Part shown: one piece after another, positions 23,601-35,144 of the stretch
Layout: the number at the start of each line of letters is the position of its first letter
Position numbering within the stretch: position 1 is the stretch's first letter
Origin: Eonycteris spelaea
Lineage: Eukaryota > Chordata > Mammalia > Chiroptera > Pteropodidae
NCBI GenBank assembly: GCA_003508835.1
Contig: PUFA01000072.1
Coordinates: 5,802,501-5,866,500, forward strand
Direction: 5' to 3'
DNA: 64,000 bases
Program-made: the position numbers and the translations under genes
The notes under the pieces: generated by a model
The model's database searches: none
Seen by the model: the letters and a program-made list of their open reading frames with translations, nothing else
Told to the model about the DNA's origin: nothing

Positions 23601-23865
23601 AAGGGATAGGGGAATGGGGAGCAAAGGGGAAGGGGAGTAAGAAGCACAAACCTCCACTTACAAAATGAGTCACTGGGGCGTAATGCACTGCATAGGGAAT
23701 ACAGTTAATAATGTCATCGTCAGTACGCAGTGACAGATAGTTGCCATATTTATTGTGGTGAGCACATCATAAGATATATAAACATTGAGTCATTATACTG
23801 TACACCTGAAAGTAATATAACATTGCATGCCAACTATAATTAAAAGATAAATTTTAAAAAAGGGG
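23601..23865 (+). mobile_element. 5'-truncated L1: 3' UTR and tail only
   Basis: Begins in a G-rich polypurine tract (23603-23635) and continues 'aaacctccacttacaaaatg', 'tatttattgtggtgagcac', 'attatactgtacacctgaaa' and 'caactataattaaaaga', ending in an A-rich tail near 23865. This is the 3' UTR of an L1 of the type I associate with laurasiatherian mammals. No ORF sequence is present. It is the best lineage clue in the window and is less decayed than most repeats here. Confidence 0.78.
23603..23635 (+). other. Canonical G-quadruplex motif in the L1 3' UTR
   Basis: Five G runs of 3-4 bases separated by loops of 3, 3, 6 and 2 bases, satisfying the G3+N1-7 rule. G-rich polypurine tracts are a known feature of mammalian L1 3' UTRs, which supports the element call. 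Confidence 0.8.
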
Positions 23866-24030
23866 GGAGCTGAGAGAGACAGGAGAGGAACCTGGGTCTC
23901 TGATGACTTGGTCATACAATCTGATCTCTAAATTACCTACCTCCAGACTGTTTTCTTTTGAGAAAAAACGAAACTTAGGTTGTTTAAGCCACTATTATTT
24001 CTAGTCTCAGCACTAGATTTCTAATCAGAA
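23866..24030 (+). mobile_element. LTR-like relic, right half
   Basis: 'aacctgggtctctgatgact', 'cctacctccagactg' and 'ggttgtttaagccactatta' are the 3' part of the repeat begun at 23440. The 'tgtttaagccact' phrase is typical near the 3' end of MaLR-type LTRs. Subfamily is uncertain. Confidence 0.55.
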
Positions 24031-24289
24031 TCAAAGCCCTAAGCATCTAAAGCTCTCTCCAGACAGAATTTTTTTATAGCCCCCTGCCCTCAACAAATGA
24101 ATACTCACATATTCCACACAAATTGACAATCTTATTGGGTTTTTTTTTTTTTTTTGGTGATAGGCAATTCCCTCCAAAAGCAGCACGTTACACACAACCT
24201 CTTACATGTAAGACACACTGTAAAGTGTTTGCAGAAACATGACTGGCAACATGGAGAACTGAATAGATCAAAGGTTTTTACAGCTGGAA

Positions 24290-24455
24290 AGATCATGCTT
24301 TTGAATTTGAGCTATCTCACCAGCAATGTGACATTAGGCAAGTTAATCAGCCGTGACCCTTAATATTCGTGACTATAAAATGAGTGTGACAGTATCAACC
24401 TGGTAAAAGTGCTGACGACATGGCACAGTACCTATTTAAAGCAGACGTAACGTAG
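24290..24455 (+). mobile_element. MIR-family SINE relic
   Basis: 'accagcaatgtgacattagg' with 'caagttaatcagcc' matches the MIR 'ctgtgtgaccttgggcaagtcac' block. 'gactataaaatgagtgtgac' matches the 'tctgtaaaatgagga' block, and 'acatggcacagtacc' the 3' end. Confidence 0.7.
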
Positions 24456-24459
24456 CAAA

Positions 24460-25020
24460 TGCTTAAGAAATTCAACGCTCTTGTGCCTTCTCCTTCCTAG
24501 TCTGCAATTCTGTACTGAGTGGATTGGTTTATGTTCTTTTAATTTATCCTTGGAGACAAACGCAAAAATTCTCTACCAGCAAACATTCCACCAACCATTG
24601 TATTTACTCATCCCTGTTTCCCCAATGACGTATCCTTATTCCCCTCCCAATATCCTTCTCTCTGTATCAGTATTAAAAATTTAAAAGCGAAGAAACCATT
24701 TACTCAGCTGGCCTTTGTCATACATACATATATATATATATTGAAATACAGGCACAGGTAAAATGCTAGGCTGGCATGAGTCAATTCGTTCTAATTCCAA
24801 CAGCTGACTTTCTTTCATTGGTATTTTCGCAGGTAAGACCTGACATCCCTAAAGGCCAAGGAGCATACGCGATTGCCTTTGCTGATTTTGATGGCAGTGT
24901 CGCAACATTCAGAAATGATTAAGTGTTCACTGCAATCTCTCTGAAATCATACGCCACTGATAAATTAAGCAGCCACTTCATTATTCAAATGTAAAGAGCA
25001 CAGTGCAGCACACAGTGGTG
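24460..25020. other. Unique non-coding DNA with a (TA)n run
   Basis: No gene is recognised. A TACA/TA-rich run lies at 24719-24741. A full donor-like CAG/GTAAGA at 24833 overlaps an acceptor-like pyrimidine tract. Confidence 0.45.
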
Positions 25021-25024
25021 AAGG

Positions 25025-25205
25025 ATGAAAACATGGATTCAGACAGATCTGCGGACGTGTCTATGTGCCCATGGATAAATTAACTGACGTCTTAATTAAT
25101 GGTAGATAAGGTTGTTGTGAGGATTAAGTAAAACAACGAATGTAGGAAATGCAGCATGAAGCCTGACACAGAGCGATCACTCCAACATTGGTCTTCATGG
25201 CTATC
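25025..25205 (+). mobile_element. MIR-family SINE relic
   Basis: 'aggttgttgtgaggattaag' at 25108-25127 is an almost exact match to the MIR 3' block, followed by 'aatgcagcatgaagcctgac', matching the 'gcacagtgcctggca' tail. The 5' part is more decayed. Confidence 0.72.
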
Positions 25206-25509
25206 ATCATTACCCCCTTAGTAGAAGGAACAGTTATGGCTTATCACTAACTAACATGAACTTTCATCCATCCCTTCTCCCACCCCATGACAAGTGGTTA
25301 CTTACAGGATTAAAAAAAAAAAAAAAAGATTGTATCAAAGTCCTTTGCTTCTTGTCTCTCTAGCAACTTCAAAATTACTTCTTTTAGAAAGAGATGGGAC
25401 CATGAAGCAATGAATTGGGGTTTCTGAAAACTGTACGTAGGTCTCTTTAAGTTAGAATTCGTGAAATGCCCTTTTTATTACACGTAGGTATAATTTTGTA
25501 GAAGGGCTC

Positions 25510-25680
25510 TTAGTAAACAGCCTTGGATTGGAAATCGGATCCCACATTTTAGCCACTATGTGACTCAGGCTAGTCAACTCACTTCTCTAAGCTTCAGCTA
25601 GTGCGCCTACCTCCCGTTTTTAGAAAAACTGCATTAATACCTGAGTAAAGTTTCTAAAAATCTGTAACATCAGTCACACA
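25510..25680 (+). mobile_element. MIR-family SINE relic
   Basis: 'ttggattggaaatcggatcc', 'agccactatgtgactcaggc' and 'actcacttctctaagcttca' follow the MIR consensus in order. It is the third MIR in the same orientation within 1.4 kb. Confidence 0.68.
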
Positions 25681-25816
25681 TGAAATGTTTGCTTTCTTCC
25701 TCCAGTTATGGGTTTTTTTTTTTTTTTTTCATGTTCTTGTCTACCAACAAGGTGTTTGTACCTAACAGGAAAACATCAAAGTTATTTCTGATGGGAAGTC
25801 AGGAATCTGGTGGAGT

Positions 25817-25865
25817 AAGAGGGGAGGGAAGGAGGAGGGAGAGAAGAAGGAGGGAAAAAAAGAAG
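25817..25865 (+). repeat. 49-nt uninterrupted polypurine tract
   Basis: Forty-nine consecutive purines with several GGG or GG runs. It is compatible with triplex (H-DNA) or two-tier G-quadruplex formation; canonical three-tier loops are too long. Confidence 0.8.
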
Positions 25866-25869
25866 CCAA

Positions 25870-28515
25870 GACACACTGCAAACACAAACACTGAAGTATT
25901 CTGCTTTGTTTATACTACTGTGCCAGTCCTAACGCTAATTTCAGCCTGGCACCTCACAGTTGTCTAGAGGTAGTACTTGAAAAACCACACCCGCGCCTAG
26001 GATCCCATCGCAAACTACCACCTCTTACAATAACAGTTCCTCTCCTCTCAGTCTTTGTGTTTCTCAAACCTCTGACATAGGAGATCATCAGGGGGCAACG
26101 CCCCAAATTAACCAAAATAGTCTATAATGAAGGTTTTCAACCCTGTGATTTGGGACATAAGAGCCAAGGTAATTTTGCAAGTATTTATATGTTGTGTTTC
26201 AAGAAAGAAACAGAACACGCAAAGCTTTACATATTTAGGAAATTTCATTTTCCTTTGGGATAGAGTATAAAGGGCTGCCAGCCCAGTCATCATGGAAGGA
26301 GGCGCCTGCCTAAGACGAGTAAATGGTACATAAACTTACTGTCCACTGTTCACACCCAGAAGTCACGAGGAAAGGGGTGATCCTGACTGGTACTCACACT
26401 GCCACCTCTGCTCTGATCATCCTGACTTGCCGACTCCAAAGGCCTCTCTGAGCTTGAACTTAATCCCTACCTTGGAGCCCTGACGTCACTCACCGAGCCT
26501 TGCCTAGAACTGAGTGGCCGGCCCATTAAGCAACTGAGAAAATTACCTGAATCCATTTCTGAACCAGAGGCAAATGCTCAGTAATACTTAAGACTATTGC
26601 CTTAATATCACTATCTAAGAACGTTAAATCAACTCCAATTATCGAGCAAGGACAGGGGCGGTCCATTAAATTCTCAGCAACTCAGAGGAATACTGAGGGT
26701 TTTTGTTTTTGTTTTTGTTTTCTCTAGCTTGGTTTTGGACAGTCCCTTAGTCTCCACGTGTTCAATGTAGCCAGAAACACCACACAAAACAAACCAACAA
26801 ACAAAAAAACCTTAGTATTGCTAACTCAGTCAAATTCTCTTCGAAATGGCCATTTTCTGAAGCCAATTTGGCACTACTGAAGAGACAAGAAGATGCTGAT
26901 TCTAGGAGCTGACAGGCCCTCCTTTGGGCACAGAAACATCTAAAACACAATGGTCCTGCTATTACAAAGCAGATCACAAATACCATTTTGGCCAAACAGG
27001 TTTATCGGGACACTGCTGGGCCCTCAGACTCACTCGAAGTCCCCCGTCACTACTGTGTGTGCGGGCCACTTTCTCCAAGCCTTTCCAAGTTCAGCACGAA
27101 GCTAAACAACTACTGGGCTTTGCACGGTTTGGGGGCACAAATGACCATGTGTCACATGACTTCAGCAACGCCCTAGACTCCCTGGCCTTGGTCCCGGCTG
27201 GTCACAGAGGTTGCCCACAGATGTGGCCGTCATACCTGGGGGAGTGAATATTGTCACTTTCAAAGCAGGTCCTAGGTGGCGAACACTCTGAGAATCAGGA
27301 GTGGAGGGGTGAACAGAGGTGCACGAAAGAGGGAGTAATGGCAGTTGTGAGGTAATAAGAACTATATTCTGAAGGCTAAGAATATAATTTTGCCTTTACA
27401 GAAATATAAATTTATGAAAATGTGGGTTAAGACTAACTCATGGCTCCGAACAACCAATATCCAAACACTCTGAGATTTTCTGTAAACAACAGCAGCTGCT
27501 TTTGCCAGTCTGGGATTGTAACCACGCATGGGCCCGCGTGCCAGGGAGCTGAGTGGAACATTATTTGTCATTTCTTTATTATTGGATATCAATTAATCTC
27601 TAAGTGCTGACATTAATGTAGGCAACATGGCGGTGCATGCCAGGGGCTGGATTTGGTTTGGAGAAGCTTGAATGGTCCCTAAAAAGCTCTGTTAGCAACA
27701 GTGTCTACAATTTTTTTTTTCACTCTCATTAGCATTGAAGTAAAGATCTTGTCAGTATAAAGAAACAAGGTCAAAGTAGGGGGAAAGGAGAGTAAAGAGA
27801 GCAAATGCTCCCCGTTTTGCTGACCTTTATCGCTAAAATGACTGAACAAGCTCCTATTTTAGCTCCAAGTCTGTGTAATTTATGAAAATAAGCAGACATT
27901 ATCCTTAAGACGTTATAAGGGTGTTTGCTAATAATTTGTAGTAATCTAATCTAGAGTAGAAGGCTATGAAACGTGTTGATGACGAGGATTACATGGATGG
28001 GTGAGCTGCCAGACCAATACAGGTGTCCTGTACTTGTATTTGCTAAATTCGGCAACCCGAGGTATGAAGCAGTTAGGAGATAATTGGAAAGAGAAGGGTT
28101 GACCCCTAAAGAGTTGAACTGAATCCCAAAGTTTTTTGTTAGTTTCAACATGTACATATTCCTTGCTTTTCCTATATTCCTCATCAACTTCTAGGATCCA
28201 TAGCAAACTCCCTAAAAATGCTAATTGATTAACTCACTGATAGATAAAAGAAAAAAAACCAAAACTAAGCCAAAGCAAATAAACCTTCTGGTTTGAATGT
28301 ATTATTATTTCACGGGCCAGATTTGGGCACGCATTTCACCATTTGGAACACATACTTTTGAAATTGCAAAAATAGAGTGCATTTGGAAACTCAGGTACCT
28401 TTTAAAGTCCCACTCTGCTAACTCTCAGGTTATTATTCATGCTTATATCGTAATGGATTCCACAAATCAATTTTTCATTTTCCTTGGTGAACATGGCTGA
28501 TACTTACAAATGAGT
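25870..28515. other. Unique non-coding DNA
   Basis: No gene is recognised. 26050-26110 faintly resembles a MER5/Charlie end. A (TTTTTG)n run lies at 26699-26721 and an AAAC-rich run near 26785. A full CRE palindrome is at 26481-26488. The AT-rich block 27690-27960 is repeat-free and resembles developmental enhancers in style, which is only an impression. Confidence 0.42.
26481..26488. promoter_or_regulatory. Perfect CRE palindrome TGACGTCA
   Basis: Eight-base full CREB/ATF site in unique sequence. The central CpG is intact, although CpG sites usually decay when methylated. No TATA box or CpG island adjoins it, so whether it is used is unknown. Confidence 0.35.
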
Positions 28516-28519
28516 ATCA

Positions 28520-28620
28520 TTTACCCCCACCCCCATAACGTCTTATGGCGCCAAAGCCCAGAGCTATAAATACAGAACACCACTGCTGGACCCCCCCCTT
28601 TTCCCCCCAGCAGGTAATGG
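28520..28620 (+). promoter_or_regulatory. Promoter-like motif cluster
   Basis: In order on the plus strand: a double CACCC-type tract (28523-28535), GGCGCCAAA (28548-28556, an E2F-type site in reverse) and CTATAAATA (28564-28572, a good TATA box). A C8-T4-C6 pyrimidine tract (28591-28608) lies at the distance where transcription would start, and a donor-like CAG/GTAATG near 28613 follows. The spacing is right for a TATA promoter, but no downstream exon is recognised. Confidence 0.28.
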
Positions 28621-28877
28621 ATTTCTCTTTTCAGAGTGTTAAAAGGATCAGTAAATCATTGGGTCACCTATTGATATGAAAGTCTTTTCATTTGAAATCA
28701 TTATTGTTTTAGCAAATTGCAAAAGAAAAATACAAAAGAGGAAATAAATCAAGAAAAATTACAACAGGTTTTTATGAAGTACGGGTGGAGTGGAAAAAGT
28801 GACCTCGGTTTAATTAACCACACTTAGTCATGAGATGCAGGAAGCAGAGGTTTTAAAAAGTCCAACTAGGCCTGTGC

Positions 28878-28879
<2 letters not shown>

Positions 28880-28911
<32 letters not shown>

Positions 28912-28919
28912 TTTAAGGT
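28880..28919. repeat. (CA)20 microsatellite
   Basis: Twenty uninterrupted CA units ending in AAATTT. It is probably polymorphic. Confidence 0.95.
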
Positions 28920-29195
28920 GTTAATTTCCATCACATCATTCTGCGCGCGAAAAAAACTGTTGAATCCTGACCTTGGTGTGAAATATTAAAATCACACTCT
29001 CTCAGAAGGCTCAACTGCCCTGAGATACTTTCTGTGCAGTCACAGAGGAAATCTCTGCACAGGTAAGAGATGTTCAAGAGCTAGGTGTATATTCCCTGGG
29101 GAAAGAAGGCCATGATTATCCGATAAGTCTGGATTTCCTATGTATCAGCAACATCTTATTTCGACCTCTCCTTGCTGACTCATAGCATTACCTGT
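28920..29195. other. Unique non-coding DNA
   Basis: Nothing recognised except a perfect donor-like CACAG/GTAAGAG at about 29060 with no matching acceptor at exon distance. Confidence 0.45.
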
Positions 29196-29199
29196 ATTT

Positions 29200-29480
29200 A
29201 AAGTATCCTAATCCCTGTAGTCTCCTGTGTTCCTAAACTCCATTCATTCCAACCTTATGGTTCAAGTCAATCATCCAATCCACCACGCCACCAAATTTTC
29301 CTCCTTTAATTAAACACTTATCATCCTGTTGACACTATATACTTGGTTATATGTTTTAACACTTGATGAATTCCTTGTATTATTTTCTCTTTTCATATGC
29401 ATGCACCCGATCCCCCAAATTACTGAATATACCCTAAGGACTTATGCCTCTTTGGGTACTTTGGGACTGGCAATCAACCA
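29200..29480 (+). mobile_element. Possible L2 relic
   Basis: The pyrimidine-rich text 'acacttatcatcctgttgac' followed later by 'gaatataccctaaggactta' is loosely consistent with an L2 3' region read forward. The match is weak. Confidence 0.35.
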
Positions 29481-29519
29481 CAAAGAGTAATAGGTACCCA
29501 ACTTGTGGAATGATGCAAC

Positions 29520-29540
29520 ATCCATCCATCCATCCATCCC
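29520..29540. repeat. (ATCC)n microsatellite
   Basis: Nearly five ATCC units at the end of the sequence preceding a unique block. Confidence 0.85.
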
Positions 29541-29544
29541 TTAG

Positions 29545-32500
29545 TGAGCCTAAGGCTAGTGTCTCCATCGACTTTATTTTAAGGAAACCAGTCGCACAGT
29601 AGAATGAAGGGAGAAGAAGACTGAGAGATTAAAAATGTTGCTGGTCAATGACAGGCTATATATATAGCCGTGGCCTCATAAAATTATAAGGGAGCTGAAC
29701 TTCCTGTAAGAAATAGAAGGTGTGAAGTTCAGGAGGACTTTTTTTTTCCTCTGAAGAAAGCAACATCTGTGGGGTTTGGCGATAGAGTCCCTCTCACTCA
29801 CTGCACCTCAGTTTTGACTGCACAGTGATATCTCAGTTAGCTGCTGACCTGTCTCAGCTCAGAGGAACCTGTCCCCCAATGCTACATCCTCAGTGGGCGT
29901 GACAGCCTGCCCAGATCTGGCCTGATGGTCTTCAGAGCACAATGCTATAAATTCTTTGTCGAGGACCCAAGACCCTGGACCAGGGCACTGGGCCATAGGA
30001 GTGTCCTTAACAAGTATTAAATATCACTGCCACTTGAATAAAAGCCAGCCCACCTCTGTACTTTGGAGCTATTTTCAGGTTGTAACGATGTAAAGCGTTG
30101 ATAAGTTTTATTTCTTCTATCAGCTCAATGCCAGAGAGAAGCCTTTGTGCCAGATCGGGTTAGCGGGACCAAAAACAAATCCCCAAAGTCAAATATCAAG
30201 TCTTCAGTTCTATACCCTCTTTTTCATGAATACCACAAAACCTCTTAATCTGGTAACTGCTCCAACATGCGACAGCCAAGTACACCTTGCCATGGCAACC
30301 CCTACCTTCCCCTTTTCTCTCCATCTTGATTTTGGATTCCTACTGATGCTCAGGCCATCTCTCCCTCCCTCCTGAGAGCCACTGTCAGGAGCTCTACCCC
30401 GCACCCAGCCAGTTTCTCCTGAACATTTCCAATCAACCCAGCCCGCATCCCTGTCCAGGGGTGGCGTCGGCAGCCTCAATGTTCTATTTCTGACCCTAGC
30501 AGGAGTAAGCAGGGGGAGGGCTTGTGGGACCATGTTTGCAAAGGCTACAGCAGTGTCCCAGGCTACTCACTCAGAATGACAGGGATGGCAATGAAAACAA
30601 ATCTTGCCTAATTTAAGATTTGCCCTATGTTGGCCAAGTGTGGGGTTTGTGATTGTGAAGCCTAGAAGAACCCAATGTCAACTGGCTGCACGTGGAAGCT
30701 TCAAGAAGGAGACCATCTTTTTCAAAGTAGCATGCTTGTTAAACCAGAAATCGTATTCCAAGGTAAATGGTCAAGCATCCTAAAACAAGAATAGACGGTG
30801 AGGAAATGTCTAGCATTGATTTGGGATTACTGAGATGACATAATAAACAAACATCAATAAGTTTAGTTTTCAGTAGTATCTATTCTCCCAGGGGTTTCTG
30901 GGCAAATCTCAGCAACATAAGTAAAATATTAAGAGCACTGAAAATAGCAGCTTTAAAAAAATTTATGAAAAATAATAACCTTTCTAGTTCAAATATCTGA
31001 AGGCCCTCTTAGACAAATACATATCACTGTCCTCTCATTTAAATTTCTCTATAAAAGGCAAAACAAGCAAAAATCCTCATAAAAATTGTGAAAATTTATT
31101 GCATCCTCTCATTAAAATTAAATAAAAACCTGATATTGAAAGTGAGGCCAAAGAATCAGATGAAGCTAAATAATTCAGAGGATTTACAACATTTATAGTC
31201 CACGGAAGGACAAATATTTTTCTATCCAAAGTCTACAAAACAGGGTCACGGGTATTGGCCATCCCAAAATGTTATCTTTTCTGTTCCTTAATTAAAAAAA
31301 AATTGTGCTCTAATCACACATTTCAAGTTTCCTTATGTTCAACTGATTTTAAAACCAGTCTATGAGATACATACTATGAACCATATTTACGATTATCCAT
31401 TTTATAGGGTTTGAATAATTTTCTTCAGTGTAGCAAATACAAATGTTTTAGAACTGCATATACATCTATTGTAAAAGAACAACTATTAAGAATTTTGAAA
31501 GAGAGAAAAGTTGAAACAAGAGTAAAATTTTAGATAAAAAATGAGACAAAAAGTTGATTTCTGCCTTTGTTAAAGGAAATTATATTTTCCAAATAAGATA
31601 AAGGTCTGAAGGGATAAAAGGATAAAATGATAATAAAAGGATAACGCAGACCTCCAAAATCAGACAAAGTATTTATATTTGAAAAGAAAAAAGAACTTTA
31701 GTAATACTAGAAGGGATTGAACTGAAATTTTGAACTAGAAGTATTATGTCAATCAGTATAGTCTTTTTGATGTTAATTATGCATTGACATTTCCATTTAA
31801 CTATTTGCTTAATTTATTTTATTTTAAACAGAGGAACTGCATAAGGGCGGTACTTTTACAAAACTAAAAGTGAAAAATAACCTGGTTAAGTGTCATAGTC
31901 CCATTACGTCAGAGAGACAAATGGAAAATTCAAATACGTGAGGAAATCTAATTTTATAAAAAATAAGTATCAAACAGAAGGTTGTGAGAGGGAAGGCCAG
32001 TTAGAGTTAAAAGTAAAACAACTTTTTCATTGAAATTTAAGTTTCAGTTTTGATTGAAAATATAGGTTGCTTTACATTGTGTATTCAGAGTGCAGGGAAA
32101 ACTGGCATCGATGATTTTTTTTTATTATTATTTCTATAGCCATAGAAATAAGCTATTAAGCCCAAGTGAGTCATTCTTTTTTTTTTTCTTTCTTTCAGTG
32201 TATTTCAATGTAATTTTTTCAGGAGTTAATGAAAGAGCTGTACAATCCATACTCCGCCCCTTTTCAAGAATGTCTAGCCAATACAGCTGTAAATTACAAA
32301 ATAATGCCCTGCATTCATACAACAGCGCACACATAAATAAAGAATAAAGCCACTGATCAAATGAGTCTTCCAGATCAGTTGCTTAAACTATCAAATATAT
32401 ATAAATATAACCTTAAGAAGCATCCTTTGACTTTTATAAACTATATAGATTTTACCCTAAAAATCTCTCTTTTAAATCATACAGTAGCCTGTACCCATAT

Positions 32501-33390
32501 ACTGAAGAATGACTGCTAAATTAAAAAAAAAAAAAACCCTACATTAAATGCAGAAGATTTTTCCCTCACCAAGCCTTTTTTATTTGTTCAGAAAAGCGGT
32601 TTTGTCCACAGAAAGCCCCAAGGGACAGCAGTGAGAATCAGAACTCTCCCCGCCAGCACCATTTTCTGAAATGTAGACATAAATTTATCAAATATATTCA
32701 GGGAAAAAAAGGTTTTAAGAACTGAATTCTAATAGACTAAAAGACCAAGAGAAGGTTTTTATTTGGTATTTTTTGGCCTTTCTGTCAGACGATGCTATGT
32801 CCTAGTTTCCCTATTAATGATGCTGCCTTTCACTCCAAAAGCCACAGATATATCGTCACCGACCTTTAAGCTTTATATGAGGTGGAGGTTAAAAATTCAT
32901 GAAGTTCAGTCTTTTATTTGTATAAACCAGTAACTCACTGAATGAACTATTAAATATTAAATTTTAACTTGATATTATGTGTATGTATATGTATGCACAC
33001 GATCAAATCCATAACTTGTGAGATACATATATCTAAATAAGAAAAAATGGAGTTAGTTCTGCCACAATTATGTTGTTTGCTAGTCATGGATAAATTGCTT
33101 TAAAAAGTTATTTGGGGACACTATATGCATATTCCAAAAATGTGATTCCTAACACAACTCTAAGCGCATGCTGAATCAAGTATAACAAATTTAGGAAAAA
33201 GTCTCATTACTTAATAGACACAACTTATTTTCAATTGAAAGCTGTCCTACTGGACTCAATACCAGTTTTAAGTCCATTTGTCTTTTGTTTAGTTTAAGAA
33301 AAAATACGCACTCAAAGCACACACACATTTTTATTTATTACGTTGAAACATTATTATTTGCTACTTCTCTCCTCTGCCCTTCTTGAGTTC
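29545..33390. other. Long AT-rich, repeat-poor non-coding stretch
   Basis: Nearly 4 kb without a recognised gene or element. 30130-30530 has higher GC and a 107-codon minus-strand frame without a domain. 30900-31900 is very AT-rich, with a degenerate GGATAAAA-type repeat at 31611-31646. The block 32190-32345 is repeat-free, CpG-bearing and conserved-looking by eye only. Confidence 0.42.
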
Positions 33391-33394
33391 TTAA

Positions 33395-33515
33395 TTAAAG
33401 GCAGTAACTTTGCTTTATTCATCAGTGTGTTCCTAAAAATTACGTAGAGTACTCAGGAATTTTTAGGCATGTAGTAAACATTTCTTGAATCATAATATGA
33501 GTGAATGGATGAGCA
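33395..33515 (+). mobile_element. L2 3' end relic
   Basis: 'aaaggcagtaactttgcttt' matches the L2 'gagggcagggactgtgtctt' block. 'ttcatcagtgtgttcct', 'aggcatgtagtaaacatttc' and 'ttgaatcataatatgagtga' follow the family tail in order. Confidence 0.6.
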
Positions 33516-33789
33516 ATTCCTTATCTTGGAGTTATTGCGACAATTCCAAAAGTAGAGTTTTGCACACTGGAAAAAAGTTGGTAATTATTTTGATGGGAGC
33601 AACACTAATATGCATATGTAAGTCCTTGTATAATTATTGTTAAGTGGTATTAACACCCAAACTTAACGAATCTAAACCTGATCCCAATTACACTCCTTGT
33701 CATGAATGATTCGTTTTCATGCTAGAAATTAAATCTGAGTTCATTGGGGAACCCAGAGTAGGGTACACTGTAGACCTTTGTGACATAAA

Positions 33790-33960
33790 ACTTGATCCAT
33801 AGCTGGGCAGCATCAATGTGCCCCGCATACTTGTCAGACATCGGCCCTAGCTCAGACCTACTGAGTCAAAATCTCCAATTACTGTCATTACCAGGTAATC
33901 CAGGTGCACAGGAAGTCACAGAAGCACTACTTACAATGTTTGACATTAGCGTGTTTACAA
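33790..33960 (-). mobile_element. MER5A-type hAT relic
   Basis: Forward text 'cagcatcaatgtgccccgca', 'cagacctactgagtcaaaat' and 'ccaggtaatccaggtgcaca' matches the reverse complement of MER5A. The terminal repeat is visible only weakly near 33930. No intact target duplication is evident. Confidence 0.6.
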
Positions 33961-34265
33961 CACGCGAGTCAAGATGCTGCTAAGGACAGAATGGGGGAGA
34001 AAGGATAAAATAAGGAGTAGAAATATGAAAAGTGACACTTTTGTCTCTGAGGATTGTATAGTCTAGTGAGTTAGATGGAACTAATAGATCAAACCCAGCA
34101 CACAGCATGAAATAAGAATAAAATTATCTTATAATTTTAGAATCAAATTATTGCTAGAACAGGGTAAAACCAACAGATCTGTCTGTTTTAGAGAATGATG
34201 AACAGATCAAAAAATGAAGTACAGATCTTTGGTTTTGTGTTCATGAATACACACATATGTGCGTC

Positions 34266-34272
<7 letters not shown>

Positions 34273-34326
<54 letters not shown>
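34273..34326. repeat. (AC)27 microsatellite, longest in the window
   Basis: Fifty-four bases of perfect AC, the longest pure dinucleotide repeat here, so probably highly mutable. The sequence between 33961 and 34272 shows nothing recognised. Confidence 0.97.
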
Positions 34327-34328
<2 letters not shown>

Positions 34329-34329
34329 A

Positions 34330-35140
34330 TACGCATATGCTTTCTGCCTTCCTAAAAGGGATTTGATGTGGCTAAAATATGTATCATGGCTATTCCCAGG
34401 TAGTTAGGTTTCTCCTAATAATATACTTAAGCTCTAACTTCAATGCCCTCATTAGTAACTTGAATATCTTAAGGCTATCCATAGGGAAATAAATCTCAAA
34501 TGAAAATAACTGCTTTTGACACGTATCGACCTTGTTAACCTTGCAGGTAAAAACTCACCAAGCAGAGAAATGTCACATTGCTAATGCAGGAATCGACACA
34601 AAAAAACACAGGGTTATGATGAGGTTCAGCTGTTGCTCTTTTTCTCTTTCTTGCAGAGATATAACAGGGCTGCTGCAGAGTTTGTGCACAGAAAAATGAG
34701 CTTATCAGGATGCGCTGGGGGACCAAAATGAGAACACCCAATGCCCACGTCCGGAGTTGATTTATGAGTAATCGACAGAGAGCATTTCATTGACAAAATA
34801 ACCACGTGTCTTTTGGTTGGAGATTATATATGTAAAATACAGTTTTAAGTTTCTGCCTTTAGTCTGCCAGTCTTGTTACCCCAAGGCCAATACCATTTTA
34901 ACAATAAAATCTGACTACCTCCTTATATAAAATCGTATATGCTCAGAAAACCTCTTGAACCTTCTGCAAAGCTTTTGATCCTAAAATTCATTTCTAAAAG
35001 GCTGAACCAGGTCACTCTTGCATATGGACTTAGTTATAACATGTAATTTATACGTTTTATAATATTCTAGAAAAAAAATCAAATTCAGCAAATACTTAGT
35101 GCCCCTATGCTATATGGAAACTGTTGTACTGTGTATTTAA
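34330..35140. other. Unique non-coding DNA with a strong acceptor-like site
   Basis: A long pyrimidine tract ending in TTGCAG (34632-34656) would make a strong 3' splice site, but no exon with a good donor follows. No gene or repeat is recognised. Confidence 0.42.
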
Positions 35141-35144
35141 AATT

